Source: Ilex aquifolium
Lineage: Eukaryota > Streptophyta > Magnoliopsida > Aquifoliales > Aquifoliaceae
Direction of reading: 5' to 3'
Length of the DNA stretch: 64,000 nt
Assembly (NCBI GenBank): GCA_951799425.1
Contig: OX637404.1
Location: forward strand, 20,811,545-20,875,544
In this document: positions 24,663 through 37,340 of the stretch, piece by piece
Position numbering within the stretch: position 1 is the first letter of the stretch
Layout: each line of letters starts with the position of its first letter
Notes under the pieces: generated by a model
Seen by the model: only the letters and a program-made list of their open reading frames with translations
What the model was told of the DNA's origin: nothing
The model's database searches: none
Made by a program: the position numbers and the translations under genes

Positions 24663-25485
24663 TGATGATGCACAAATTGGTATCGCGTAAGATCAACAAT
24701 CAAGTATGAATAGTGATGCAATTAATGAGTAATTAACGAGCAATCAATGAATCAAAACTGTAAACAAAGAATCAACACAGAGATTTATAGTGGTTCGGTC
24801 TGGTTGACCTACGTCCACTCTCGGGAACGGCAGCGGTGGCCTGGTGCTCTTTATTGATGAATAAGAGTCGCCGGAAGAGTATTCTCCGGGAGTATTACAG
24901 TGCTTTGAGCAAGAGAGAAAGCAAGGTGTATGGTGCAGTATGTGAAATACTGGAGGCGTAGTGTGTAGAACATGAGATGCCTCTCCAAGTGGAGAGAACT
25001 TACATTATATAAGTTCACTAAGGCAGTGAGTTGAGGCGGTCACCACTATTTTGGTAAGCATAGTTATGGTAGGATTCTACCACTTTGGTAGGTACAGTTA
25101 TGGTAGGATTAGATCTTCAGTGCGTATCCCGATATTTTCTCCCTCGTGTCCCTATTTCGTTGGAGGAGGTCCTGAGCTGAACTAGGCTTGAGTTGGAGTG
25201 GACTAGACTTGAGTTGGAGTGGGCTTCATTGGAATCAGGAGACAGAGGAGGATCAGACCAGAGGCAGGCGCCTACATGGGCGGCGCCCCTTGGTCCATGG
25301 CCTTGGGTCCTTTGGACTTCGTATTGATTTGCGGCCGTAATCTTGATTTCCTTTTATGCCCTCCGTAATTTGGGCTTCCCCTTATGCCCTTCGTAATCTG
25401 GACTATTCAACTCCGCACGGAATTTTCTTTGGGCTTTCTTGGTCCGTATAAATTGGGCTCGGCCCAGTCAATTTCGGGCTCGTCA
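24663..25485. mobile_element. Solo LTR (823 bp) with perfect 5-bp target duplication
   Basis: TGATGATG...CTCGTCA is flanked on both sides by AATAC (24658-24662 and 25486-25490). TG...CA ends with a 5-bp duplication are diagnostic of LTR retrotransposons. No internal domain is left, so two LTRs recombined into one. The block around 24780-24880 (ATTTATAGTGGTTCGG, ACCTACGTCCAC) resembles text common in plant copia LTRs. It lies about 0.5 kb upstream of the probable start of transcription of the ELM2-SANT gene. Confidence 0.85.
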
Positions 25486-25490
25486 AATAC

Positions 25491-27421
25491 CATTAGTGGC
25501 CAAAATCCAAAAAATAATATCACCTCCTAGGTTGTATTATATAAACCCATGTACATGAATTTTAGTAAATTGTAGCTAACGTGTTGATATTACAATTCAA
25601 AAAATAGTACCACACGAAAAAATGAAAACAAATAAGATATTGTTAGACGCCACATACTATTTTTTCTAATCCCACGTCTTTATACCACCATAATCCTTCA
25701 CAGGAACATGCCAACATGCCGTTCAATTTGGCATCAGCTTTTAGTTACTGAATCCGTATTTCTGTTCTTGCACAAAAGATTACAACCGTTGCCAGTGCCG
25801 CCAACTTGTGACTTGACACCACCCAATTTACCCAAAACACCCCCCACATGTCCAACACCACTACATAACAGAAGGCATAAATAGAATGGCATTTGCCGTA
25901 ATAACACGTCATTACGGACCACTTTTCTGACCATCGTATTACTATTTTCGGACCGCCGGTTACAAAAATTTCGCTGACGCTAGCTTTATCCTTTTTCATC
26001 TCTATTTTCCCCCCTTTTTCGATCTATCTTCTCTCTTCTCCGATTCGATTTCGATTTACTTTCCCGATCGTCAAATTAACTTCAGATTCTTTCGATTCTC
26101 TTTCCGATCTATCGATTGATCCCTCTTTCAATCCCTGCGGTCCACTGTATCGAGTTTTATAGGCTAGGGTTTGATTTTTCTTCGGTCCTCTTCAGATCCC
26201 TTCGATCAGTCATTTCTATTCGTGAATTCGTCGATTTTCGATATGGGTTTCGATATTTTCCGTTTAATTGTTTTGATTTTGTAAACAACTTTTATATTGA
26301 TTTATTAATTTTTTTGCTATTCTAGCGTTTGTGGATTTGAAATAGTTAGGTTTTGTTTGATCCATCGATTTGTTAGATCATTTCTGGGTTCGTATGAATA
26401 GCTGTATTTTTATCGGTGGGTTTTGTATGAATTTGGGGATTTTACTGAAAGATTGGGAATCTGTGGTCCAGGTTTCGATAAATTAAATTTGACAAAATTA
26501 CGATTTTGTCAGCTGATTGGTGGAAAGTCCCTCTACAATTAATTTAAGGTATAAAAGACCTGTGCTTTCTCATAATTCTATCAACCATAAGCTATTATTT
26601 TTATTTTATTTTATCAGTGTAATCTCTTAAGCTTATTTCTAGAGGGGGGCACTCCCTTTTGAAAGGTGGGGTCAATGTGGTAAGGGCCTAAGGGACTGTC
26701 TGCATTCCAACCTTCCCTCTTATTTAACTGTCTCATATCAAAAAATAGGGGTGCTCAAATCATGGGTATTGGGCCCCATGTCAGCTTGTATTTTTTCTAT
26801 TAAAAAAAAAGTCTTGATAAATGATTCTCGATTTGTAAAACTAGTAAAAGTGGTGTACAGATTGAGTGCTGTATTTAGATGTGTCAGTATCCTTGCTGCA
26901 ACAATGGTCTATTATTGCATATTTACCCAACTGAGTTTTTGACCAATCAATTCACATGCGTGAAATTTCTAGTTAAGATATGGACATTGGAATTTCTTGT
27001 TGGTGAACTTCTGTTTCTTTTATGGAACACTTCATTAGCTTTGACTTCATGGTATAGTATTTACTAAGGTTCTTTCTATGTTCGTAAAATGTTGGTATTA
27101 GTTTCATGTTTTAGCTACCCAAATAACATGAACTATGTATGCTGGATCATGAGAAAAGTTTTGTTGGTACATGTGAATACCAGCACTTTGTACCAATTGT
27201 TGGTAGTCATATCATGTAACCTTACGGAATTTTTTGCTGCATATTATAGTAGTTCTGTGCATTGCATTTTGATCGTGTTAATTTGAATGAGTGCATTTTT
27301 TCAGTCCCTTTGGTTTTTTCTATCTATTAAATCTTTGATTTGTTGCTTGCCTCTTATCACACGTTGTTGTCAATTAAAGTTACTTGTGTCCCAGTATAAT
27401 TTTTCTCTCTTTCTGTTACAG
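25491..27421 (+). promoter_or_regulatory. Promoter, 5' leader exon and leader intron of the ELM2-SANT gene
   Basis: A pyrimidine-rich stretch with repeated TCGATT (about 25990-26140) looks like a plant 5' leader. The coding exon is preceded by a clear acceptor (TTCTGTTACAG, ending 27421) only six bases before the ATG. An intron of up to about 1.2 kb therefore probably separates the leader exon from the start codon. The exact donor is not determined. Open frames in 26116-27286 are read as leader intron. Confidence 0.5.
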
Positions 27422-27427
27422 TTCATC

Positions 27428-29659
27428 ATGGTACAGAAACGGCCTTTTAGTGGGGAAGAGGTGTTTGAGGTTTCATCTAAGCACCCAAGACATGTGGAAC
27501 ACAGTAGCCTGCTACTTTCAGTTTTGGATTTCCCTTCTGAAGATGTGGTCCTCAAACCTCACACTTCAGGTGCGGAAAAATTTTATTGACATTTGAAGAA
27601 CGCTTGAGGCTGATTTTGGGCATGTTTAACTGCTTCATTCCATTTCTTATGTCATGAACGCCTTATTTTCAGGGTTGTTTATCCCACCACCAAATGTTGT
27701 CCTACTTGTCAAGTATTCTGTGCAACATTTTATTTGACTTGATGATCTTATTACCTTTTGTACTCCTAGTTTATGGTGATCCATTGGCAACTTACATTAT
27801 GCTGCCCATCTTTTGGAGAGATGCGGTTGACTAAGGTTTTGGGAGTTTCCTGTATTTTACCCTTGCTCAAGATTTAATAGCAGCCGAAATTTCTCTAAAA
27901 CGTGTCAACAATTTCTTTCTCTGTTTATATGACCTTGTGGGTGTTGTGAAGTTTTTAGAACTATTTTCCATATATGTGCTGACTTTTGACCTTTGGAAAA
28001 CACATGGATTGATTAAGCACTTCCGTCATTATTTAGGAGCATCAGACAAGGATTTCTAGTCACCTGATTGGTTTTTGTTTAGCCCATATTTTCCATGCAA
28101 AGACATCCCTGCTGGAATACATTTAGTCTCTATTTTTGCATTTGATTGACTGATTTACTGGCCCTGATATAGGTGGGGATGAGGATGGCTTTGAAAAAAC
28201 TAAAACTGCAATTGACGAGAAGCTTGCAAGTGGCAATGTTGTTGGACTTCCAATATGTGCTGAGAACGATGTGGAAAACAGTGTTCCTTGCTGCCTTTCC
28301 AACTCTTCCTGGGGCACTAGCAGGACCACTGAAGAAAATATCAGGCCAGAGGCCCCATTTCCTTTGTTGTTGTCACTTGATTATCCTAATCATGACCGTC
28401 CATTTAGGTCATTTGTTCACTTTGAGGAGGTATATTCCTATCTTTTGGAACACCCTCCTCAAAAACTAGTCTCCATTGGACCAGATTATCAAGCTGACAT
28501 TCCTGAGTGGGGTGAACAAGGTACCAATAACACTTCCGATTGTTCAGATACATCTAAAGCATTAGTCCATTTTCCTAAAACTTCAGAACCAGACCTCGTT
28601 GACCATACCGATTCTGTGGACAAGCTGTCTGGGACATATGGCATTCCAATGGCTGAAGGGGAGCCATCCGCATGTAATGGTGGTAAAGTTGGGGGTGGCA
28701 GAATTGGTTGTTGCTGTGAGGACACGGGTTCTGTCAGATGTGTCAGACAACACATAAAGGAAGCTAGGGAGCAGCTTCGAAGAACCCTTGGGCAAGAGAG
28801 ATTTGTGGAGCTGGGGTTGTGTGATATGGGGGAGGTGGTGGCAGAGAAATGGAGTAAAGAGGATGAGCGACTATTTCACGAGGTGGTATTTTCACATCCT
28901 GCATCATTGGGGAAGAATTTCTGGGACCATCTTTTGATAGAGTTCCCTTTTCGGACAAAAAAGGAAATTGTCAGCTATTATTTCAATGTCTTTTTGCTGC
29001 GAAAAAGGGCTGAGCAGAATGGATGTGACCCAATGAACATTGACAGTGATGATGATGAGTGGCAGGTGAATAATGATTCTGTTGATGACGGAGTTGGGGT
29101 AACTGAGGAACATGAAAACTCCGTAATTGAATCCCCAGGTTATCAAGATTATCATACTCGCCATGACACCCACAAAGATGATTTACATGAATATGACGAG
29201 GCTGTTGCGCTTGCACCCAGTGATATTCATGAGGATGTGGATTTTGATCAGAATGTGGATATTCCTATTATATCAGACACATGTATGAGGAACTTGCAAA
29301 ACAGTTGCAGGTCTGATCTTACAATTCATCCACTGGACATTATTCTCGGGAGTGGGAGTGAAAGTGGACATCACGATGACCAGGATGACTCGTGTACATC
29401 ATCTGATGATGGGGCTGCAGGGCAAGTAGCCCAAGAAAAGGTTGAAAATGGCAAACACTGGACAGGTACTTTATCTGCAATGACCAGTGGGGGTGAAGAA
29501 TTTGCTTCAGAACCCTTTGACACCAAAGTGTGGGATCTTGGCTATTTGACCAGTCCAAAAAATGATGTTGATTTTTTACCAACATGCAGTATGATTGAAG
29601 AGGTCTTCGGAGCTGGAGGTTGGAATTGCAACGCCAGAGATGGGAAGGGCTTAAGTTAG
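27428..29659 (+). CDS. ELM2 and SANT/Myb-like domain protein (542 aa)
   Basis: Coding exons 27428-27569 and 28173-29659 join in phase; the single coding intron (27570-28172) is GT-AG. The protein starts MVQKRPFSGEEVFEVSSKHP. An ELM2 core, IGPDYQADIPEW, lies at residues 149-160. A SANT/Myb-like domain (W274, W298, hydrophobic spacing to about R326) has WSKEDERLFHEVV and NFWDHLL. The C-terminal half is acidic (for example DSDDDEW), ending near MIEEVFG. ELM2-SANT proteins recruit class I histone deacetylases in nuclei, and plant members are reported in such complexes; a role in transcriptional repression is inferred. The start was chosen because it follows the leader acceptor and begins the conserved N-terminus; Met at 28271 is internal. 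AATAAA signals occur at 30132 and 30214. Confidence 0.9.
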
Positions 29660-31237
29660 TGCCGTGTTCTCATCTTCATCTTGCCGCAAAAGTTTTACAG
29701 AAAGCAACAGGCTTGTGCTTGTTAGGTCAATCCATCTCGGATTCTCTTTACGACAGATGGGAACATCAAAATTTTCCTTCTAGATTAGCATGTGGAGGAA
29801 AGTCAATGTTCTTCCTACCCTGCAAGAGTTTTTGGAAGGTGAATGGTTTACAGGGTGATCAAATGGTTTTAACTCTTTCCAAATTGCACAGTTTTTGTCA
29901 GCCTTTTAAATGTAACAGTACCACAGTGATTTTCTGTAGTGATACCCTCCGGGGTGAGGCAGCTGAGCTTATATAATGTACTTGTAAATTTCCTCTGTGA
30001 GTAGAACCATGCAGAGCTTAGATTTTCTATTCTTTGTTTGGTTAGTATATGAGGTTAGACTGAAGAGGCTTGTATTTTCAGTCCTCTTAACCTGTTTGTT
30101 GGAAGTGGTAGAAGATAGAAGTTTGTTTCGCAATAAACTTGCCCAATTAGTTCAAAGGATCCTAATATTATGGGCCATTTTTTTCTTTGAATTTTTTGTG
30201 AAAAAGTTGAGCCAATAAACGGAAGGGTAGGAGCGCATGCTTGTATATTAAGTTGTTTTTCATATTGAATATTTCAATCAAGCCACTGCACAAGATTTTT
30301 ATCGTCGCGGGTCTTGGAAGGGTTAAAAGTATGTCACTTTACCCGTGTCTCCTGAGGGTTTCCCTGAAGATCGAACCTTTCAAACATGGATCCTTAGCCC
30401 AAAAGGCATTCATTCAACATGCATATTCTGCATTCATTTTACTGCTTATGGGGTAAGCAAGATTATTTCTTGCTGAATAGATGAGTTTGATAGTTGTGCT
30501 AGTGCTAGTTGTGCCAGTTTTATGTTCAGCTTCTATATGACAAGTTTGTATTGGTTTCTACCTCTGTTATGGAGTATCAACAAGGTATTTTTAGCACACT
30601 ATTTCCTAAGGTTGACTCTATTGGGTGACCATTTCATTGTGATCTGGATGTTTCGAGTTTAAGTCACAGACAGAAGCTCTTCATATGCGAGGGTAAGATT
30701 ATATACATTTGATTATTTTCTAATCTCATCGTGATAGCAGACTCGTGGACCGGACTGACTGCCCTTTCATTGCTTTATTCCTGCTGAGTTTGAATAACAA
30801 ACATACTTTATGCTTTATCAGAAAGCAGCTCCTAGTTTGGGACTCTATTGGGCATTCAAAAAAAGCACTGATGGCACCTTTTAATCTTCAAAAACAGTAT
30901 TGCACTATGAAATATGTCCTGTAAGTAAAAAATGTACATATGTAATGCTTTCTATCATTTTCCAAAGGAATGCAGGCATCCAAGACTAGGACTTTCCGGC
31001 TCGGCCTGTGGCCCCTAGGATGACCGTTCACAATCCCTCGGCCGTCAAAATTCAAGAAAAAATGTCAAAGTTGAAACTACGATAAAGATAGACCCGTTAG
31101 AAACTTAGAACTGGTCATGATTGGCCCCAGACCCTTGATTAATCGACACCTTGGTAGCTAGCCCATGGATGGGCATGGCCATTGACTGGTAGGGTGAACT
31201 GGCCCCGGCCCGCACTACCATTTCATGTTTATGCTCA
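29660..31237 (+). other. 3' UTR of the ELM2-SANT gene and intergenic sequence
   Basis: The probable 3' untranslated region runs to about 30.2 kb (AATAAA at 30132-30137 and 30214-30219). No other gene seen up to the hAT element. Open frames here are short and featureless. Confidence 0.55.
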
Positions 31238-31245
31238 CAGAGGTG

Positions 31246-32008
31246 CAAGGCCGGCCTAACATAGGAGGAAATGAAGCGGTGGCTTTCGGCCCCACCAATA
31301 AAAAGGGCCACAAAATTTAAAAAGTCTACAAACATAATCCAAGTCAATTTTAACCCATTAAGAAAGCCCCATATGAAGGCCTAAACCAACAAAAAAACTC
31401 TAGACTAATTTTGGGCCCAAAAATTTAATCCATTAATCTCACACAATAACATTTTATAAGGAAAAAAAGAAAATATTTTTTGTACCGAATTTAGTAATCT
31501 TATTTGGTGACATGATGAATCATAACTGTGAAATTGATAGTGAGTCCTAACTAATAGTAGGGTCCTAGTAGGACCCACTGTCTATTTAATAACAAAAAAT
31601 GATAAAGTTGCCAAATAAAGTCACTAAATAAGGTCCATGTAAAATTACCTTTTTTATCATAATTTTAAAAAACCTAATCAAACATATGTTCTATGAGAAA
31701 TCCCTAATTCATAGAAAAATAATTTTATAAAAGATTGTCAATGACAAGACAACATAATCTGTCAAATAATCTTTGAATTTGAAAGTTTTGGAATTTTTTA
31801 TTTAGTTTAATTTAAAAATTAAGTGAATTAGTTATACTATCAATAAAAAAAATATGTTAGAAAAACTTCAATACGATTACTAAACAATTAATATGCATCC
31901 GGAAAAAATATTAAATATTAAAAAATTTACATTATTATTAAAAAAAAATTTAAAAAAATCTCAGTTAAATTTATCGCTTTAAGCCTCAAAACATATCAAG
32001 CCACCCTG
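31246..32008 (-). mobile_element. hAT-type non-autonomous element, copy 2 (763 bp)
   Basis: The perfect 8-bp duplication CAGAGGTG (31238-31245 and 32009-32016) flanks ends CAAGGCCGGCC and, reversed, CAGGGTGGCTT. Reversed, its right end reads TTTTGAGGCTTAAAGC then GAGATTTTTTTA. Copy 1 has TTTGAGGCCTAAAGC then GAGATTTTTTTA at the same place, so the two are one family in opposite orientations. Non-coding. Confidence 0.8.
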
Positions 32009-33033
32009 CAGAGGTGTTATCTCTGCTCAAGGAATACTTGCAAAAACCCATGGAAGTGTACTTCAAAACAAACAAGATACATGAATAATTGCATTGGTTT
32101 ATAACCCTATTGTGTGTACGCTTTCTTTCAATAAAAAAAGAGGTTTTACCCCAACCCATGAGGTTTTAAAAAAATATACCCAAAAGAGGGTTAGTTTCGA
32201 AGTATTTCTCAAATCCATATTGTTTTAAAAACGTCAGTTCGAATGATATTTTTAGACCAAAAGACATTAGTTGGAGTTACGTTTTTATGCTAAAAATGTC
32301 AGACAAACTGACTTTTTTGTGCAACACTGTGGCCACATAAGACAACCTAAAAACGTTAAACGTTTTTAGTGAAAACGTCAGTTTAACTGACACCGACTGA
32401 CATTTTTAGTGCCTAAACTGTTTTTTCTACCGCTTTTTTTTTTAGTAAAATGTTTAATTTTTATTTATTAATTTAATTATATCCAATAAATAAATTTTGA
32501 TCATTTAAAAATACATAAATTTTTGTTGGTCCTACTCACGTTTTGCTATTTTTCTCCCTAAAACTATTTTGCTCTCTCTCTTTTTTATGAGTAAATGTTT
32601 AATTTTATTTATTTTAAAATTTAATCATATTCAATAGATAAATTTTGATAATTTAAAAATACATAAATTTTGAGCATATCAAACTTTAAAAATTGAAAAC
32701 GTATACATATAATTAATTTTCATTTCATATAATTTTAAACGCATGCATAAAATAAAAATAAAAATTTATTTTTAATATTGATCATGTCGACAATAATGTT
32801 TATTAAGCGGTGTAAAAATATAAGTTATTCATAACAAAAAAATTGAGTCTTTCATAACACTTTGCAGTGAATCTAATGGGATAAAAAAGACTGTCAATAA
32901 TGTTGTTGATATTCAAAATAACATAAAGGATTATCGAGTCCACATAAACATGATGGGATAAAAGTGTCAGACGCATCATCGTCCAAATCAGAGAAATCAG
33001 AAAGTTCAGGATCAGAAACAAGTAACGGATCCT

Positions 33034-35598
33034 CTAAGTCCATTGTCGACCAACCAAGTCTCGACGTTGGTTAAGATTAGGGACTAATTTGGGACGTGGA
33101 GGATCATCCCAGTAATGCTCATCCTCCAGAGGAAACATTTTGGGCGCCCAAATTTTCTCCAAAGTGTCAATGTTGCATATGAGATCTATGTAGGACTGAA
33201 AGTGCAACTGATAATAAGAGCATACAACCAATACATGAGAATAAAGAATTTTGTAAATAGCCCATTTTGCGCATGTGCACAAATGATCTTCAAGACACAC
33301 AACTAGTTTATGACCATCGCTAGTTGTCACTTCAGCAAGACCACGCTCCCTATGAAATGACGTCACTTCGTGGATACGACTCATTTGTTGTGCATGTTGT
33401 AATCATTCCACAACAGACTTAGGAAACTCCATTCCATTTTCTTTCCATTTTGCCACAATGTCTCAATGTTCAAAATGATACTTAGTGACCCGATAAAATA
33501 TCGTCTGCACACAAACAGTTATGGACAAATACCTAACACCTTGGAGAACACTATTAAAAACCTCTGAAATATTGGTTGTCATGATGTCATATCGTCGTCC
33601 ACCATCATGGGCTAATGTCCACTTCTCCAATGGTATATCAATCAAGTATTTATACGTTTTCTCATTGACGTTGCATATCTGGATCATCAATTCATCGAAC
33701 TTGCGAACCTGTCTTGCCTTGCCAGCCCTCCACATAAAATCGTACAAATGTCCATCCTTAAACTGTATATTAAAATTACTACGAATATGCCAAAGACAGA
33801 AGCGAGGATAAGCATGTGGTGGATGCCACCCAGAATCTTCCATGTTCACAGCAGAAAGGATCTTAGCGTGCCTATCAGAAATTAAACATATCCCTTCCCG
33901 ATGTCTAAGAACTATCCGCTGAAGGTAATATAGGAAAAAAGCCCAACTTGATTGATTCTCCTATTCTACAATAGCAAATACAGTGAGAAACAACTGCTTA
34001 TTAGAATCAAAACCAGTCGCTATTAATAACTTTCTCTTGTACTTTCCACGCAAAAATGTCCCATCAATACTAACAACATGTTGACAATATTTAAACCCTT
34101 TAATGCTGGCTTTGAATGCCCAAAATACTCGTAAAAAAATATTATATTCAGGATATTCATAATTATACCGTCACTTCACAATCGAGTCAGAGTTATACTT
34201 CTTGATTGCACCCAAAAACTTTGGCAAATGTTATATGACGAGTCCCAATCATTGAAAATCTTAGCGATGGCCTTGTTCCTCGCAATCCATATTTTCTTGT
34301 AAGAAATATCATACTTAAACTTATCCTTTATATTCTTTTGAATTGTTGACATTTTTGTTTGTGGTGTATTACCCACGAGTCCCAGTATATTATGACATAT
34401 GAAGTCAGAGTCTAATTGCCGATGGTCACGACTCATTCTTGAGTAAAAACAGGTATGAGGTCCATCATATTTCGTAATCTGAAATATTTTCAATTTTTTT
34501 CTAAAACAAGCACGTAGTCTCCACGTGCAGTTAGACTGCATGTGCATAATGCACTGTACAGCCCACACCGTTGTGTTCGTCTCGACCACGACATAATCCT
34601 GATTCAGCTTGATGAAATATCATTTAACTGTCCTAATTAATGAAGCTTTATCCTTAAAAACTATGCCCTTCGCCAACTCCATCTTCACCGGATCCCACAA
34701 ATTCATTTCAGATGACGGTACCTACTTCAGAATGCTGACCAAATTCAATGGTTGTGAATGAGGTAGAGTAAGACTTATACATCCGAACCTCCTGGGCATC
34801 CTCAATGTCTTCATCATTCCCATATTTGTCATCCGGCTTAGCAATCATTACTTCCTCAAACTCTTCTTATTCGTTGTCATCATCGGAGACATTTGTACAA
34901 TCATTGACATATATTTTTTCATATTCCCGGATTGAGCTTTGTTGCATTATTGGTTGATGGATATCATCTTGTTCACCCAACTCAATTCTCACCACATCCA
35001 TTTGAAAATTTTGACTCAGTGAATTATTGTCTGAGTACCCACCATATGTTGCAGAGCTAGTTATTTGGTGGGTGTACGCGTACTGCCCAAACTCATCTAT
35101 TACCTACATCCCCATGGGAGTTGAACATTCACTTGTCAACCCGAAAGTTGGAAACGTCGACGTACTCGTCACTCACTTAAGAAACTCAGTGTAAGACATG
35201 GTAGTAGTTGTTAGGCAACCTCCAGTCTGACTACCGCATATGCCAGTATTGATGTTCTCCGTCTCTACGTACAAAGCAACACTAGCAATGTTGGGGTTGT
35301 CAAGTACCACATTAACCACAAAAGTCACAAGTTCATCGTTCACAATTTCTAGACCGACATATATATTCATGTTTGGTCCTGCTTCAAGTGTAAATGGATA
35401 TTTACATGTCAACTTCAACTTGTTATGCGCTCTGTTCAACCTCATTACAGTGTAAATTTTACTCAACAACTCCGACAGTTTTGTGTCACTATTAATAACA
35501 ATTCAACCTTTAAGAGGACAATTGTATGATAAACTCTCCGATGCATATTGTATTTGTCCACCCCAATACAACAAAACAGTAACTTGTTTTCCCGCCAT
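33034..35598 (-). pseudogene. MuDR-type transposase, decayed
   Basis: The start is MAGKQVTVLLYWGG at 35598. An N-terminal MULE domain follows, with one in-frame TGA. Next comes an acidic linker and a Cys/His DNA-binding segment (about 34589-34400; CTWRLRAC...HTC). The MULE transposase core is at about 34140-33463: VSIDGTFLRGKYK with the first catalytic Asp, CLISDRH with the second, and CLWHIRSNF. The C-terminal SWIM finger begins CTCAKWAIY but has Tyr where the third Cys is expected (KILYSH instead of the usual GIPCSH). More than ten stops or frame changes break the reading frame. In an intact element this protein would cut and join the terminal repeats; here it cannot be made whole. Confidence 0.85.
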
Positions 35599-37012
35599 TT
35601 CAAACAGTTTTCATGCTAGAATAAGTATTGAATTCAGAAGAACCTGAGGATGGATAGAAACGGTTAATACTTGAGGAAAAACAAATCCATATTTAATCAA
35701 AGTCCCATGTGAATCTATAACATGCGACTAAGAAGCATTGATCAAATAAGAAACCTACAATGATGAAATGTACTGGTAAGAAACTAAGAAAGATGGAGAT
35801 CTAATCTTTATATGGAAGTTTGAAAAAATATTCCCCAAAAGAGGGTATCTTGTAACATGTTATCATGTATTGAATTAGAAGTCAAACATGTTTCTATGGG
35901 AAACATTCCTATATAGATATATACACACATATATATTCGTATATGTGTACACAAACACACACACATAGAGAGAGATAAATAATGCTTCCCCATATTTAAG
36001 AGTGAATTTGCACCATATATTGTGTTACAATGGCAGACACGACCCAAGGATAAAGGATATGGTTCTTGCATCAGGATCAGGATCAGGATCAGGGTCATCG
36101 AGATGGAATGATTTTAATATTTTCGATATTTTAATGTTGAGTTTGCAAGAAATGTCCTTAGAATGATTAACTTGAAGAGAGTTGTTGGTAAATCATAGTG
36201 TATACACATTTTGACTTCACATAAGAACTATGAATTTAAATGATACATGATTGAGACAAATCTCGTTATACAAAAATGAATCTGGAAAGGAATAAGCATT
36301 CGTAAGAGTGGCAACTCTAATCGGTCAAAACGAACTCAACACAACTGAGCTTCTAAAGGTCCTAGCCCACTGTCCACTCTCTGTGGTGGATTTGGCACAG
36401 AAAGTAACCCATAAGAATGCCACCATCTTTAATTTGGACCAGCTTGGCATGCCACTTACGCAAGTTCTATGACCTTTTTTTATTGGCTTTCCCCAAAAAA
36501 TCAGAAATAGAAAAAGTTTCAACCATAGGTTTTATATCATCATAAGGGTGTCCAATTCCGGGCTTTCAACGGGTCGTACCTCGAGATCGTGTCGTAATAA
36601 ATTCATGTCGTGTGATGTTATATCGTGTTAAAGTTTGATCAACTCATATCCAAATCATTTATAATTTTTTATAATTGGTTTTATTTCATATTGGGTTCAT
36701 GTCGTACATAAGCAATATATAAATTATGTTTAGCAGGTTCATGTTTTTTTTTTGACAGGTATAACAAATTCACCTAAACCGCTAACATTAAATTCAAATA
36801 TGGTAATTTCACTCGGTCTTAAATTCAAATAAGCTAATCACTTATACAACACACAGACCCCTGAAGTTGGAAATAATTCAACAAACAGACAACACACATT
36901 GTATTACACTTAGACAACACACAGAAAACACGCATTGTATTACATTATAATGCTAATTTACAGTATTAAATTAAATCAAATTGAATTAACTAATAACAGA
37001 GGAGACTTACTG
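35599..37012. other. MULE interior upstream of the transposase
   Basis: No transposase sequence. Contains a (GGATCA)n-like microsatellite near 36072-36096 and TA/CA-rich sequence at 35910-35970. A GTCGT-rich stretch (about 36570-36630) resembles scattered plant repeats. Short reverse-strand frames at 35808-36098 and 36325-36522 are not recognised. Confidence 0.4.
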
Positions 37013-37340
37013 GCGGTGGAGATTTAGCAATGGAGGTGGGTTTCAGGTGGTGGTGGATGGGATTTCTGATGGAGGGGATTCGCAGATTCTGGTGGAGAAA
37101 GGTGGTGGTGGAGTGGGTTGCAGGTGGAGATTTCGGGTGGTGGTGGAGTTGGGTTGCTGGTGGAGGTGGGTTTCAGGTGGTGGTGGAGTGGGTTGCTGGT
37201 GGAGATTTCGGGTGGTGGTGGAGTTGGGTTGCTGGTGGAGATTTCGGGTGTGGTGGAGTTGGATTGCTGGTGGTGGAGGAGTGGGTTGCAGATTCTGGTG
37301 GAGAAAGGTGGTGGCTGGTGCTGCTGCTGCTGCCTAGTCG
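37013..37340. repeat. G/T-rich minisatellite inside the MULE
   Basis: Units of about 36 bp built from GGTGGTGGTGGAGTTGGG and TTGCTGGTGGAGATTTCGG. The array is bracketed by a 27-bp near-identical direct repeat (CAGATTCTGGTGGAGAAAGG...) at about 37081 and 37288. It is open in all three + frames. On the minus strand one frame reads as Pro/Ser/Thr-rich EISTSNPTPPPP repeats. It may be captured host sequence or only low complexity. Confidence 0.6.

Noticed and set aside
28271-29659. ELM2-SANT protein starting at Met 28271 (462 aa)
   Set aside because: The frame is open further left to the acceptor at 28172 and joins in phase to the upstream exon with the conserved N-terminus MVQKRPF.
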